DNA of 64,000 nucleotides, taken from assembly GCF_001584615.1 (NCBI RefSeq), contig NZ_LQQC01000007.1, positions 40,221 through 104,220 on the forward strand, read 5' to 3'. The DNA is from Brevibacterium ravenspurgense. GTDB lineage: Bacteria > Actinomycetota > Actinomycetes > Actinomycetales > Brevibacteriaceae. The position numbers were made by a program, and so were the translations under genes. Within the stretch, counting starts at the first letter, position 1, and every line of letters starts with the position of its first letter. The notes under the pieces were generated by a model. That model saw nothing but the letters and a program-made list of their open reading frames with translations. It ran no database searches and had not been told where the DNA came from. Shown here in pieces: positions 9,239-16,190 of this stretch.

Positions 9239-9879
9239 TGGCCGGGGTGGTCGCCGCGGTTCTCATTGCTGCTGCCGTGTGGCTGTGGATCGGGGATGCG
9301 GATGCGCGGCTCAAGCGGGTGCTTGATGGCGGAGTCGGCCTTGGTGATCGAGCCGGCGCTGATACGCAGAACGCGGGCTCGGGCGAAGAAAAGAGGTCCT
9401 CAGGTTTGTTGGAGGGTCTGCTGGGGCTCAGTCGTGAGCAGAAGAGCGACCCCGGCGAATCTGATGTTGAGGCGCTCGCCTTCGACCTTGAGCTCACAGC
9501 TATTTGCCTTCGCGCGGGTTTGCCGATTGGTCGGGCGTTGGCCCTTGCCGCCGCAGCCGGCGGTGACCGGTCGAATCTGGGTGCGCTGAGCCGAGCCCTT
9601 GAGCTGGGACAGACGGATTTTGAGGATCAGCATCTGAGCGAAGTCATTGTGCTCATCCGCTTCTCAGCACAGACCGGAGCGGCACTTGCCGGCCTGCTGT
9701 CCGCTATGGCCTACGACCTACGCCGGGCTGAACATCAGCGCCGGAGGCTGGCGGCGGCGAAACTTGGAGTGCAGCTGGTGATTCCGCTGGGGGCGTGCAT
9801 TCTGCCGGCGTTCATTCTGCTGGGCGTTGTTCCCGTGGTGCTCACCCTCATCGACGACATGTCGGTGCTGTTCGGGTGA
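9238..9879 (+). CDS. tadC: TadC-like inner-membrane pilus platform protein (T2SS F family)
   Basis: A 213-residue partner of TadB with an N-terminal membrane helix, the F-domain (CLRAGLPIGRALALAAAAGG, about residues 85-170) and C-terminal hydrophobic helices ending in MSVLFG. Its ATG shares one base with the tadB stop. The last seven codons and the 19 bases after the stop recur at 14871-14910, so the gene's 3' end is the left copy of the direct repeat flanking the inserted segment. The gene itself looks intact. The pilin genes expected next lie 5 kb away. Confidence 0.85.
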   Translation: MAGVVAAVLIAAAVWLWIGDADARLKRVLDGGVGLGDRAGADTQNAGSGEEKRSSGLLEGLLGLSREQKSDPGESDVEALAFDLELTAICLRAGLPIGRALALAAAAGGDRSNLGALSRALELGQTDFEDQHLSEVIVLIRFSAQTGAALAGLLSAMAYDLRRAEHQRRRLAAAKLGVQLVIPLGACILPAFILLGVVPVVLTLIDDMSVLFG

Positions 9880-9898
9880 AGGGCTCCTGCTGGTCGAC
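9859..9898 (+). repeat. Left copy of 40-bp direct repeat (att-like) at tadC 3' end
   Basis: Begins ATGTCGGTGCTGTTCGGGTG and matches 14871-14910 at 38 of 40 positions. It contains the last codons and stop of tadC. Together the two copies bracket about 5.0 kb, the pattern left by site-specific integration at a gene's 3' end. Confidence 0.75.
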
Positions 9899-10000
9899 AT
9901 CGATCCGCTCGCCGAACTCGTCGGAGTCGTGGACGCCCGTGCGTGGTGGAACGATGAGGAGTGAACGCTCTCGCGTCGGCGTTCAGTGGTGGAGGCGCTC

Positions 10001-10105
10001 ATGACGGTCATCATTCACCCTGTTGGATACGTCAGGCGAGGCACCACCCTTGAGTCTGCCTCCGATGTCGTCGAGATTGATTGGAAGCGCCGTGAGCAGC
10101 GCTGA
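10001..10105 (+). CDS. Small ORF of 34 residues, unrecognised
   Basis: ATG 10001 follows GGAGG by five bases and the frame runs 34 codons (MTVIIHPVGYVRRG...EIDWKRREQR). It lies between the left repeat and the recombinase stub, a position where mobile elements often carry small accessory genes. Before it, 9893-9963 is open for VDIDPLAELVGVVDAR... with no start, perhaps the tail of a lost gene. I cannot assign either; both may be remnants. Confidence 0.3.
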   Translation: MTVIIHPVGYVRRGTTLESASDVVEIDWKRREQR

Positions 10106-10166
10106 GCTAGCCGAGGTTCTGTAAACGCGCCTACCTTTCACACGAGTAGGAAGGTGGAGCCAGGAC

Positions 10167-10574
10167 ATGGGCCACGAAGAGCAGGAACAGGCTGCGGGAT
10201 CAGCATCGTCGTTGCAGGCGGTGGTGTACGTCAGGATCAGTGACGACCCTGAGGGCACCGAGCGTGGAGTGGAACGGCAGGAGGCTGGCTGTCGTGTCTA
10301 CGCCACAGCCCGCGGTTGGGAGGTCGCAGGGGTGGCCGTGACAGGGATGTGGTGGTCGACGTGGCGGGGTGTAACGCGGAGCGCAGGTCGGCAAATAAGA
10401 CCAGTGAGGGCGCGTGGGACAGTCCCGCGCGCCAGGAGACTCCGGAGGTGGAACAGCCATGAGACCACGAAGACGAGTTGTGTGGACGTGTGCGTCTGCG
10501 ATCGCAGCGGGGGTGTTCGTAGCGGGCATGGTCGCGCCAGCGCATGCAGAAGGTCCGAACGGTCAAGACGCTGA
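10167..10574 (+). pseudogene. Serine recombinase, truncated to the start of its catalytic domain
   Basis: Residues 17-58 match the start of large serine integrases/resolvases: VVYVRISDDPEGTERGVERQ carries the catalytic serine (RIS), followed by ...EAGCRVYATARGWEVAGV. After about base 10340 the homology stops and the frame continues into unrelated Arg-rich sequence up to 10574, overlapping the next gene. A working integrase needs about 450-550 residues, so the rest of the catalytic domain and the DNA-binding part are gone. It has a good AGGTGGAG ribosome site. It sits 270 bases inside the left repeat, where an element's integrase usually lies. Confidence 0.65.
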
Positions 10575-11625
10575 GTACACGCTCGACGCGCTGTCCAGCG
10601 GTGACCTTGTCATCGATGGTGCCGAACCCGATGGGAATTTGGGGCGTCGAGCGGCACCGAACGCTGACATCACCGATGGGGTGCAGCTCGGCACGTTCAA
10701 GGGCGATGAGACAGTGATCGTTGATGCTTCTCTCGCCGATCATGGAGCGCTCGCGGCGGTGGACACGGAGCACGTTGATCTTTCCTGGGAGGGTGTCGAC
10801 GCGTCACGCAGCTATGCAGTGTTTCGCGACGATGAACTCCTCGCAGAAACGTCTGAGCGGTCGTTCCGCGACTCGGACGCGGTCCCGGGCGTAATCCATC
10901 ATTATCGGGTGGAGACCATCCTTCCTGAAGGGGCAGCCCCTCTTCACGACGACGAGGTGACGATCCAGGGGTTCGACGTCGTGGTACCTGACTCGACGGA
11001 CCTGGCAGCAGAGGCTGCGGAACATAACACCCAGATTGAAGCAATGGCCGCTTATACGGGATCGACGGTGAGATACAGGACGTTCATTCCGCAAGCAAAG
11101 CTCAGTGCACCGCGGGCAGGTTGCGGCAGCTATAGGAGCAGCTACAAGTTCGGTGGGGACAACCGCGGCTTCGGTGCCAGTTCAGGCACGTCTCGCACGA
11201 GTATGAACGCGAACGTTCGATGGGACGGCCGGGGACTCATCGGGAGTTCCAAGAACGTCGGCGCAACGAAGGTTTACAACTCCAAGGGAAAGCTTGTGGC
11301 TACGAAGACAGCTTCTACAAAGGATATGTCTATCAAGCAGCTCGGAAAAACGAAGACCGATGTCGATCTTCGCTTCCGGCTAAAAGCGGGAAACCCGTTC
11401 TGTAAGTACAACTCGATTCAGGGTGCTTTTACGATCACGATCACCAAAAACGGGTCGTACAGCATCATTTCCGGCAGTCATCGTCAAATGCCGAATCACG
11501 AGGTGTACGTTTCTTCGATCAGTGGAAAGTGGAAGACTGTCTACCAGCGGAAGTACGCAAGTGCCGCGTGCCTGGTGAGTTGGTTGTGCCCCGAGGCGCA
11601 GATGGTGGGTTATGGAAAGTACTGA
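10459..11625 (+). CDS. Secreted protein with fibronectin type III-like domain, unknown function
   Basis: A 388-residue protein with a clear signal peptide (RPRRRVVWTCASAIAAGVFV, cleavage after AHA at about residue 31). Residues about 100-160 resemble an FN3 domain (VDLSWEGVDASRSYAVFRDD, then VPGVIHHYRVETI). The C-terminal 200 residues (with four Cys, GSYRSSYKFGGDNRGF) I do not recognise. ATG 10459 follows GGAGGTGG. It overlaps the next membrane protein gene by 14 bases, so the two are probably one transcript. Likely exported or surface-bound cargo of the inserted segment. Confidence 0.6.
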   Translation: MRPRRRVVWTCASAIAAGVFVAGMVAPAHAEGPNGQDAEYTLDALSSGDLVIDGAEPDGNLGRRAAPNADITDGVQLGTFKGDETVIVDASLADHGALAAVDTEHVDLSWEGVDASRSYAVFRDDELLAETSERSFRDSDAVPGVIHHYRVETILPEGAAPLHDDEVTIQGFDVVVPDSTDLAAEAAEHNTQIEAMAAYTGSTVRYRTFIPQAKLSAPRAGCGSYRSSYKFGGDNRGFGASSGTSRTSMNANVRWDGRGLIGSSKNVGATKVYNSKGKLVATKTASTKDMSIKQLGKTKTDVDLRFRLKAGNPFCKYNSIQGAFTITITKNGSYSIISGSHRQMPNHEVYVSSISGKWKTVYQRKYASAACLVSWLCPEAQMVGYGKY

Positions 11626-12055
11626 TCGGCTGCACGGATCTAAGGTCATGTTGCGGCGTCGCGCAATCATGGGAGGTGCGCTCGTGGGCGGGTTCGCCGC
11701 GCAGGCGCTTTACAGCCTTGCGTTCGCCGCGCTTCTGGAAGTCCCGGCGGATAGCCGGTGGCCGCCTGTCGTTGCTGCCGGTGTCATGGTCGTGGTTGTC
11801 GCGGTCGCGACCTGGGGACGGGAGAGACGGATTCGTCGCGTCGCCTGGTCTGCGGTCCTCGCGGCCGTTGTGTTCATCCTCTCGTACGCTCTACTCGGGG
11901 AGATCGGTGATGCTGTGGCCGAGCAGGTGCCCATGCGTGTGAGCGGAGCGCTGGAGAGAATTCACTACTTCTTCGGCCTCACGGGCGAGGCGTGGACATC
12001 TTTCATCATCTCGATGGTTGTAGCCGCCCTCGTCACGGCTCCACGCCGTGCCTGA
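11612..12055 (+). CDS. Small polytopic membrane protein, unknown
   Basis: 147 residues with about four membrane helices (ALVGGFAAQALYSLAFAALL, VVAAGVMVVVVAVATW, AWSAVLAAVVFILSYALL, SFIISMVVAALVTA) and a conserved-looking DAVAEQVP segment between helices three and four. The start overlaps the preceding secreted-protein gene, so they are likely translated together. No family recognised. It ends just before a terminator hairpin. Confidence 0.55.
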   Translation: MESTDRLHGSKVMLRRRAIMGGALVGGFAAQALYSLAFAALLEVPADSRWPPVVAAGVMVVVVAVATWGRERRIRRVAWSAVLAAVVFILSYALLGEIGDAVAEQVPMRVSGALERIHYFFGLTGEAWTSFIISMVVAALVTAPRRA

Positions 12056-12059
12056 CGAC

Positions 12060-12103
12060 AGTGCCCGCCGCGCAAAGATCTCTTTCTTCGTGCGGCGGGC
12101 ACT
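12060..12103. terminator. Hairpin between convergent genes
   Basis: AGTGCCCGCCGC (12060-12071) pairs with GCGGCGGGCACT (12092-12103), a 12-bp GC-rich stem lying between stops at 12055 (+) and 12143 (-). Confidence 0.65.
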
Positions 12104-12142
12104 TACTTTCCCCAGTCGATGCCACATGGAATCGATGTGCTG

Positions 12143-12649
12143 TCAGGAGCATCTGATCTTGGTGATGCGGGAAACGCTGCTGGCACCTCTGCCTGCTTTG
12201 ACTGTTGCCTTCACCTGGGAACCAGCGTAGGCAAGCACTGTGCCGGAACTGCGGGAGTTCTTTACGGAACGCACCTTCCCATGGAGCGCAGCGAACGAGG
12301 TATATGTTGCAGGGCAGGTCGCGTAACTGAGTTTGTTGCCCCGGAACCCTGCTGCGGAGTAGACGCAGTAGCGTCCCGATGCGCATTTGGCGGAGACCTC
12401 TCGCGCAGTCGCTGCTCTGGGAGTGGAGCCCGGCGCAGTGTCGGTGGGATCGAGAGTGAGCACGATCGCGCCTTCGCCCCAGGTAACCTCGTTCCAACCG
12501 GTTTGGGAGCCTCCGAAGTCCTCGATTACGTCATCGACGCGTTCTTGCATCGATGTGTCTGTCGGACCTGCTGCCCAGGAGCTCTGCGGGGCAAGAAGCA
12601 AGATCAAGGTCAAGGTGAGCGTGGCGGTAAGGCGAGATGCTCTTCGCAT
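12143..12649 (-). CDS. Secreted peptidase inhibitor family I36-like protein
   Basis: 168 residues with a signal peptide (TATLTLTLILLLAPQSSWAA) and, after residue about 85, the cysteine pattern and motifs of the actinobacterial I36/SMPI-like domain: CASGRYCVYSAAGFRGN, YATC, and VRSVKNSRSSGTVLAY. Family members are small secreted proteinase inhibitors or related crystallin-fold proteins, so inhibition is probable but not certain. Encoded on the same strand as the sigma and CU044_5270 genes, 36 bases downstream of the latter, so probably controlled with them. Confidence 0.65.
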   Translation of the reverse strand: MRRASRLTATLTLTLILLLAPQSSWAAGPTDTSMQERVDDVIEDFGGSQTGWNEVTWGEGAIVLTLDPTDTAPGSTPRAATAREVSAKCASGRYCVYSAAGFRGNKLSYATCPATYTSFAALHGKVRSVKNSRSSGTVLAYAGSQVKATVKAGRGASSVSRITKIRCS

Positions 12650-12685
12650 GTCGTGGTCACTTTCTTGTGAGAAAGACGAGACCGG

Positions 12686-13678
12686 TCAGCGGTCCCAGGC
12701 TACGTAATGGATGACAGATGGTGACGCAATGTCCGTACGGTCGTTGCCGATGTAGATGGTCTCAGCTGCGGTGATCGAGCCCGCGCGGGGCGAGATGATG
12801 AGTAGGTCTTCGACGTGTCCGGGGTCGCGGTCTGTGGCGCGGATGGCGATGCCGTCACGTCCGAGGCGGTCGGTGACGCGGCCCGCGACCTCCAGATTAG
12901 GCAGACCGCTGACGTAGGAGAGAAGCGCGCTCTCCTGGTCTCGAGAGAGGACGTTGCTGGAGAGAATGCTGGAGACCTCCTGGATCGTCTCTCCAGCTCC
13001 TAGCGGCTGTTCGCTTCCTGCCACTGTGGCGAGGTAGTCAGCGATCTCTGTCGGTTCAGTCGGCACTGCTTCGGGGTAAGGAGTGTCAAATTCGCCAGGT
13101 GCGAACGTCTCGTCTGACAGCACCGTCCCCGGCGTGGCCAGATGCTCGGTCTTTTGTCCAGGGAATGGGGGCGCAACGGTAACTACGACGTGTACGTTCC
13201 CGTCGCCGACGAACGTGATCTCTTCGTGCCGCGGTTCGACGGACGAGGAGATAATAGTGCCGTTGGCGTCGATTTCGGTGTTCAGCACCCAGGTTTCCAT
13301 CCGGATCCTGTTCGGCGGCGGGTCGCGCTGCAACATCAACTTTGCTGACTCGTCGAGAATTTCTTCCGCGGAAGCATCTATGTGATCGGTGACGAGCAGT
13401 GGTGGGGTCGCCGCTGATGCCGGTGTGTCGGGGAGAATGTTGAGTGTGACGCCCCCGGCTATGGCGAACGCTGCAAGGGAGGATGCGATGAGCATCAGCC
13501 GCCGGCTGAATCGTCGAGGGTGACCCGGGCTGGGCCCGAGTCGTCGACTCGCTGGTGGGACATTTGGGGAGGAGAGAACCAAGTCAGCGAGTTCTTGTTT
13601 CGCGCGCCCCGTCAACGGGAGGTGTCGGTGCCCACTCAGTGGTCGCGCATCGCGGATGCGTCGTTCAAACTCGTCCAT
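12686..13678 (-). CDS. CU044_5270 family protein, likely membrane partner of the ECF sigma factor
   Basis: 330 residues: an N-terminal cytoplasmic part (MDEFERRIRDARPL... about 1-57), one membrane helix (MLIASSLAAFAIAGGVTLNI, about 60-80) and a large extracytoplasmic domain with the family's layout. Genes of this family normally follow an ECF sigma gene and are thought to act as sensor/anti-sigma partners. I choose the ATG at 13678, which overlaps the sigma gene by 14 bases; a longer frame upstream would be inside the sigma coding region. It lacks an obvious zinc ZAS motif. Confidence 0.7.
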   Translation of the reverse strand: MDEFERRIRDARPLSGHRHLPLTGRAKQELADLVLSSPNVPPASRRLGPSPGHPRRFSRRLMLIASSLAAFAIAGGVTLNILPDTPASAATPPLLVTDHIDASAEEILDESAKLMLQRDPPPNRIRMETWVLNTEIDANGTIISSSVEPRHEEITFVGDGNVHVVVTVAPPFPGQKTEHLATPGTVLSDETFAPGEFDTPYPEAVPTEPTEIADYLATVAGSEQPLGAGETIQEVSSILSSNVLSRDQESALLSYVSGLPNLEVAGRVTDRLGRDGIAIRATDRDPGHVEDLLIISPRAGSITAAETIYIGNDRTDIASPSVIHYVAWDR

Positions 13679-14213
13679 CCTTGACCTCCTCACTGTGAGC
13701 GTCCTCGACGGCGTTGTACAGCAACGCTTTGAGCGTCTGTCGGGCACGTAACAGCCGTACCCGCACGGTCACCGTCGATATCCCAAGGATCGACGCAATC
13801 TCCGCACGAGTGAGGTCTTCCCAATAGGCCATGTAGAGAATCTCGCGGTCGGTTTCTCTCAGTCCTGCCAGAGCCCGGCGAACATCCAGTGCATCTGCGG
13901 TCTCCATCCTGTAGGAGCTATCGCCGCTGAGCCCACCGATCCGGCTAAACAGCTCCGTCGAACGAGCCACGCGCTGGTACTCGTTGCCAATGATATTGCG
14001 CAACACTTTGTACACCCAGGGCAGAGAGAGATCACCTCCGGACTGATGGTGAGCCCACGTGATCCGGAAGGTCTCCGCTGCCACATCCTCGGCATCGGCG
14101 ACTCCCGATAGACGTTGCTGGGCAACCGTGAGGACGAGGCGATAGTGTCGAGCATAGAAGTGCGCGAACACCTCGGCGTGCGCCACGCTGTCGCCGTCGG
14201 CTTCCTGCCTCAC
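13665..14213 (-). CDS. ECF-type RNA polymerase sigma factor
   Basis: A 182-residue sigma-70 family protein. Region 2 is FYARHYRLVLTVAQQRLSG with DAEDVAAETF; region 4 is LRETDREILYMAYWEDLTRA followed by the helix-turn-helix EIASILGISTVTVRVRLLRA. I place the start at GTG 14213, five bases after GGAAGGAG; the upstream ATG at 14255 has its ribosome site only two bases away. It leads a minus-strand cluster of sigma, CU044_5270 partner and I36-like inhibitor. It could control the inserted segment's own secreted genes. Confidence 0.85.
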   Translation of the reverse strand: MRQEADGDSVAHAEVFAHFYARHYRLVLTVAQQRLSGVADAEDVAAETFRITWAHHQSGGDLSLPWVYKVLRNIIGNEYQRVARSTELFSRIGGLSGDSSYRMETADALDVRRALAGLRETDREILYMAYWEDLTRAEIASILGISTVTVRVRLLRARQTLKALLYNAVEDAHSEEVKDGRV

Positions 14214-14870
14214 CTCGTCTCCTTCCGATCGATCGGATCGATGCCCTCCGAACATCACTCCTCGGCACGATGAGAGACTTCAGAACAGCTTCAGATACGA
14301 CCGCCCTGATCGCTATCATGCCCGCCCCATCTGGCTCGTCCCAATCGCACCTCTCACAGTTTTCTATTTGCTGACAGCGTCCCCGCGTTACATCCCAAGC
14401 GAGCCGTGCCACCTGTCCTCCACGGCCAGGCGTGCACCACACAGAGTCAAGGAGCCCGCCACCACCATAAATGTGATCTGTATAACACGATGTAGTGCGG
14501 GTTTGTGCTCAGAAAATAGCGAAGGTAGAGGAAGCCGCTATAGCTCACAGTTGGAGTAGCGTCCTCGCGGGGCGGGGACAGCGGCAGAGGGGAGTCGGGT
14601 GAACGGGGGTGCGGCAGGAGTCGGGATTGTCGTCACCTCCAGCTGCCTTTCCTCTGACGTGTGTAGTCCTCGCAACGAGACACCAGCTCAATGACGGTCC
14701 GTCAGCATTCATCGACATCGCAGTGAACCGACCCTTGAAGGCAGTCAAGTCATGACTTGATCACAGATTTCACGAATCGCGAGCGGGTGCCTGCCGCGCT
14801 GAAGCTCAGGGAATGAGGGTCATTCGAACTCGGAGGGTTGATCCCCACGGTTGACTCCAGACAGACGAAT
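14214..14870. other. Non-coding right arm of the inserted segment
   Basis: About 650 bases without a supportable gene between the sigma-factor start and the right direct repeat. It must hold the sigma-gene promoter (reading left). It includes a locally AT-richer stretch (14470-14550) and otherwise nothing I can assign; no recombinase C-terminal part or tRNA was found. It may be decayed element sequence. Confidence 0.5.
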
Positions 14871-14910
14871 ATGTCGGTGCTGTTTGGGTGAAGGGCTCCT
14901 GCTGATCGAC
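14871..14910 (+). repeat. Right copy of 40-bp direct repeat (att-like)
   Basis: Begins ATGTCGGTGCTGTTTGGGTG; differs from 9859-9898 by C to T and G to A only. It repeats the MSVLFG-stop end of tadC although no tadC precedes it. Downstream the native pilus cluster resumes. Confidence 0.75.
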
Positions 14911-14936
14911 GCGGCTGAAACTGGACTGCAGTTCTG

Positions 14937-14977
14937 AAGCCTGGGGATAACTTCGCGGTTGTCCCCAGGCTTTTCTT
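14937..14977 (+). terminator. Terminator or attenuator ahead of the pilin gene
   Basis: AAGCCTGGGGA (14937-14947) pairs with TCCCCAGGCTT (14962-14972), followed by TTTCTT. It stands 70 bases before the pilin gene, so it could lower read-through from tadABC into the pilin or insulate the pilin transcript. Confidence 0.7.
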
Positions 14978-15043
14978 CTCTCTTCTTTCGGGTGCTCCGC
15001 ACCTGCACGCTGGAAGCGCCATCTGAAGAAAGGAAGGGAAAAG

Positions 15044-15259
15044 ATGGACAACGAAGTTCAGGAACTCGTTCCGATGGAAGAAGAAAAGAAACCCGTGCGC
15101 CTGCGCAAACCAGACAGGGGAGCGACAACGGCAGAGTATGCGATCACAACACTCGCCGCGTGTGGTTTTGCCGCACTGCTCGTTGTGGTGCTGAAATCCG
15201 AGGGCATCCAAACTCTCATCACAGGTGTCATCTCCAAAGCGCTCAACATGGGCGGGTGA
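15044..15259 (+). CDS. DUF4244 Flp-like pilin subunit
   Basis: A 71-residue protein. Charged leader, then DRGATTAEYAITTLAACGFA: the AEYA stretch ahead of a hydrophobic helix (about residues 35-58) is the type IV/Flp prepilin layout, with cleavage probably just before the ATTAEYA segment. Corresponds to Rv3656c. AAAGGAAGGG precedes the ATG. It is probably the major pilin of the cluster split by the insertion. Confidence 0.85.
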   Translation: MDNEVQELVPMEEEKKPVRLRKPDRGATTAEYAITTLAACGFAALLVVVLKSEGIQTLITGVISKALNMGG

Positions 15260-15705
15260 TGGCAGTGCCCACTTCGATGTTTCGCCCAGGGAGCCACACT
15301 CGTGACGCTGCTCGTATGTCAAACGCTCTCTGCCGGAAGCGGACCGCAGGAAAGGACTGCGGTGCCGTCACGGCCGAATTCGCCATGATCATGCCGGCTA
15401 TCGTGCTCGTCATTCTTATGGTCATCGGAGTGGGCACCCTCGGCCTCGCGCAGCTTCGCACCTACGAAGCTGCGCGGGCCGGCGCACGCGAAGCCGCCCG
15501 CGGCGAACCCACCGCAGAAGTGCGCCGCAGTGCGGAAAGCAAAGCCGGCCCCGGTTCCGCCGTCACAATCGGCAAAGACGGCGAATACACGGTCGTCACC
15601 GTCACCGTCCCGACACCGAAGACCATGCGGAAGCTCATCCCTCGCGTGCAAGCAGTGCAAAGAGCGCGCACGGAAAGCAGCGCGCAGTCCGGAGACGCAC
15701 AATGA
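15259..15705 (+). CDS. TadE-like pseudopilin
   Basis: 148 residues. After a 40-residue basic leader comes CGAVTAEFAMIMPAIVLVIL, the TadE hallmark of a Glu five residues into a hydrophobic helix, then a periplasm-side domain. Corresponds to Rv3655c. Its ATG shares one base with the pilin stop (TGATG), so it is translationally coupled; a later ATG (MSNAL, about 60 bases in) has no better ribosome site. Confidence 0.8.
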   Translation: MAVPTSMFRPGSHTRDAARMSNALCRKRTAGKDCGAVTAEFAMIMPAIVLVILMVIGVGTLGLAQLRTYEAARAGAREAARGEPTAEVRRSAESKAGPGSAVTIGKDGEYTVVTVTVPTPKTMRKLIPRVQAVQRARTESSAQSGDAQ

Positions 15706-16097
15706 GCACACAGCAAACGCGGCAAGCTCAGCGGCACCGCCGGGCAGATCGCGGGTCCATGCCCGCAATCGCAGTCAGCCTCATGGGGTTAGCGGCAGTG
15801 CTCATTGCAGGGCTTGGACTGACCAGCAAAGTCATCCTCGTATCCGCGCGCGCAGACGGCAGTGCCGACCTTGCAGCCCTGGCAGCAGCTGACGCTGCGC
15901 GGGGAATCCGTACCGGCGACCCCTGTGACGTTGCAAAGAAACTCATCGAAGCCGACGGCTTCACAATGGACGACTGCATTGCCCGTCCTGACCTGGGACG
16001 GGCGAAAGTCACCGTCAAAGCGAAGCTGCCAGCCCCGTTTCCCGCAGTGAAGCGCTCAGCCGTGGCAGGTGGGCCGCAGCCGCACACAGCCGGTTGA
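15702..16097 (+). CDS. Rv3654c family TadE-like protein
   Basis: 131 residues: DRGSMPAIAVSLMGLAAVLI starts the hydrophobic N-terminal helix (about 20-45), followed by ADGSADLAALAAADAARG, the motif seen in secretion/TadE-like 'helicase/secretion neighbourhood' proteins, and a short domain with CDVAKKLIEADG and one more Cys. ATGA overlap with the preceding gene. Last gene of the pilus cluster; likely a minor pilin. No prepilin peptidase (TadV) gene lies in the window. Confidence 0.8.
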   Translation: MSTQQTRQAQRHRRADRGSMPAIAVSLMGLAAVLIAGLGLTSKVILVSARADGSADLAALAAADAARGIRTGDPCDVAKKLIEADGFTMDDCIARPDLGRAKVTVKAKLPAPFPAVKRSAVAGGPQPHTAG

Positions 16098-16190
16098 AAA
16101 CCCAAAACGGGGCAGTTCATGCAGTGTTTGCAACAGGGGCGTACCGTCGAATGTGAACATTGCACTTTGCAGCACACTGATTGGAGCGCT

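Noticed and set aside
14750..15322. Minus-strand 190-residue frame over the pilin gene
   Set aside because: Antisense to the DUF4244 pilin, no family match and crosses the att-like repeat.
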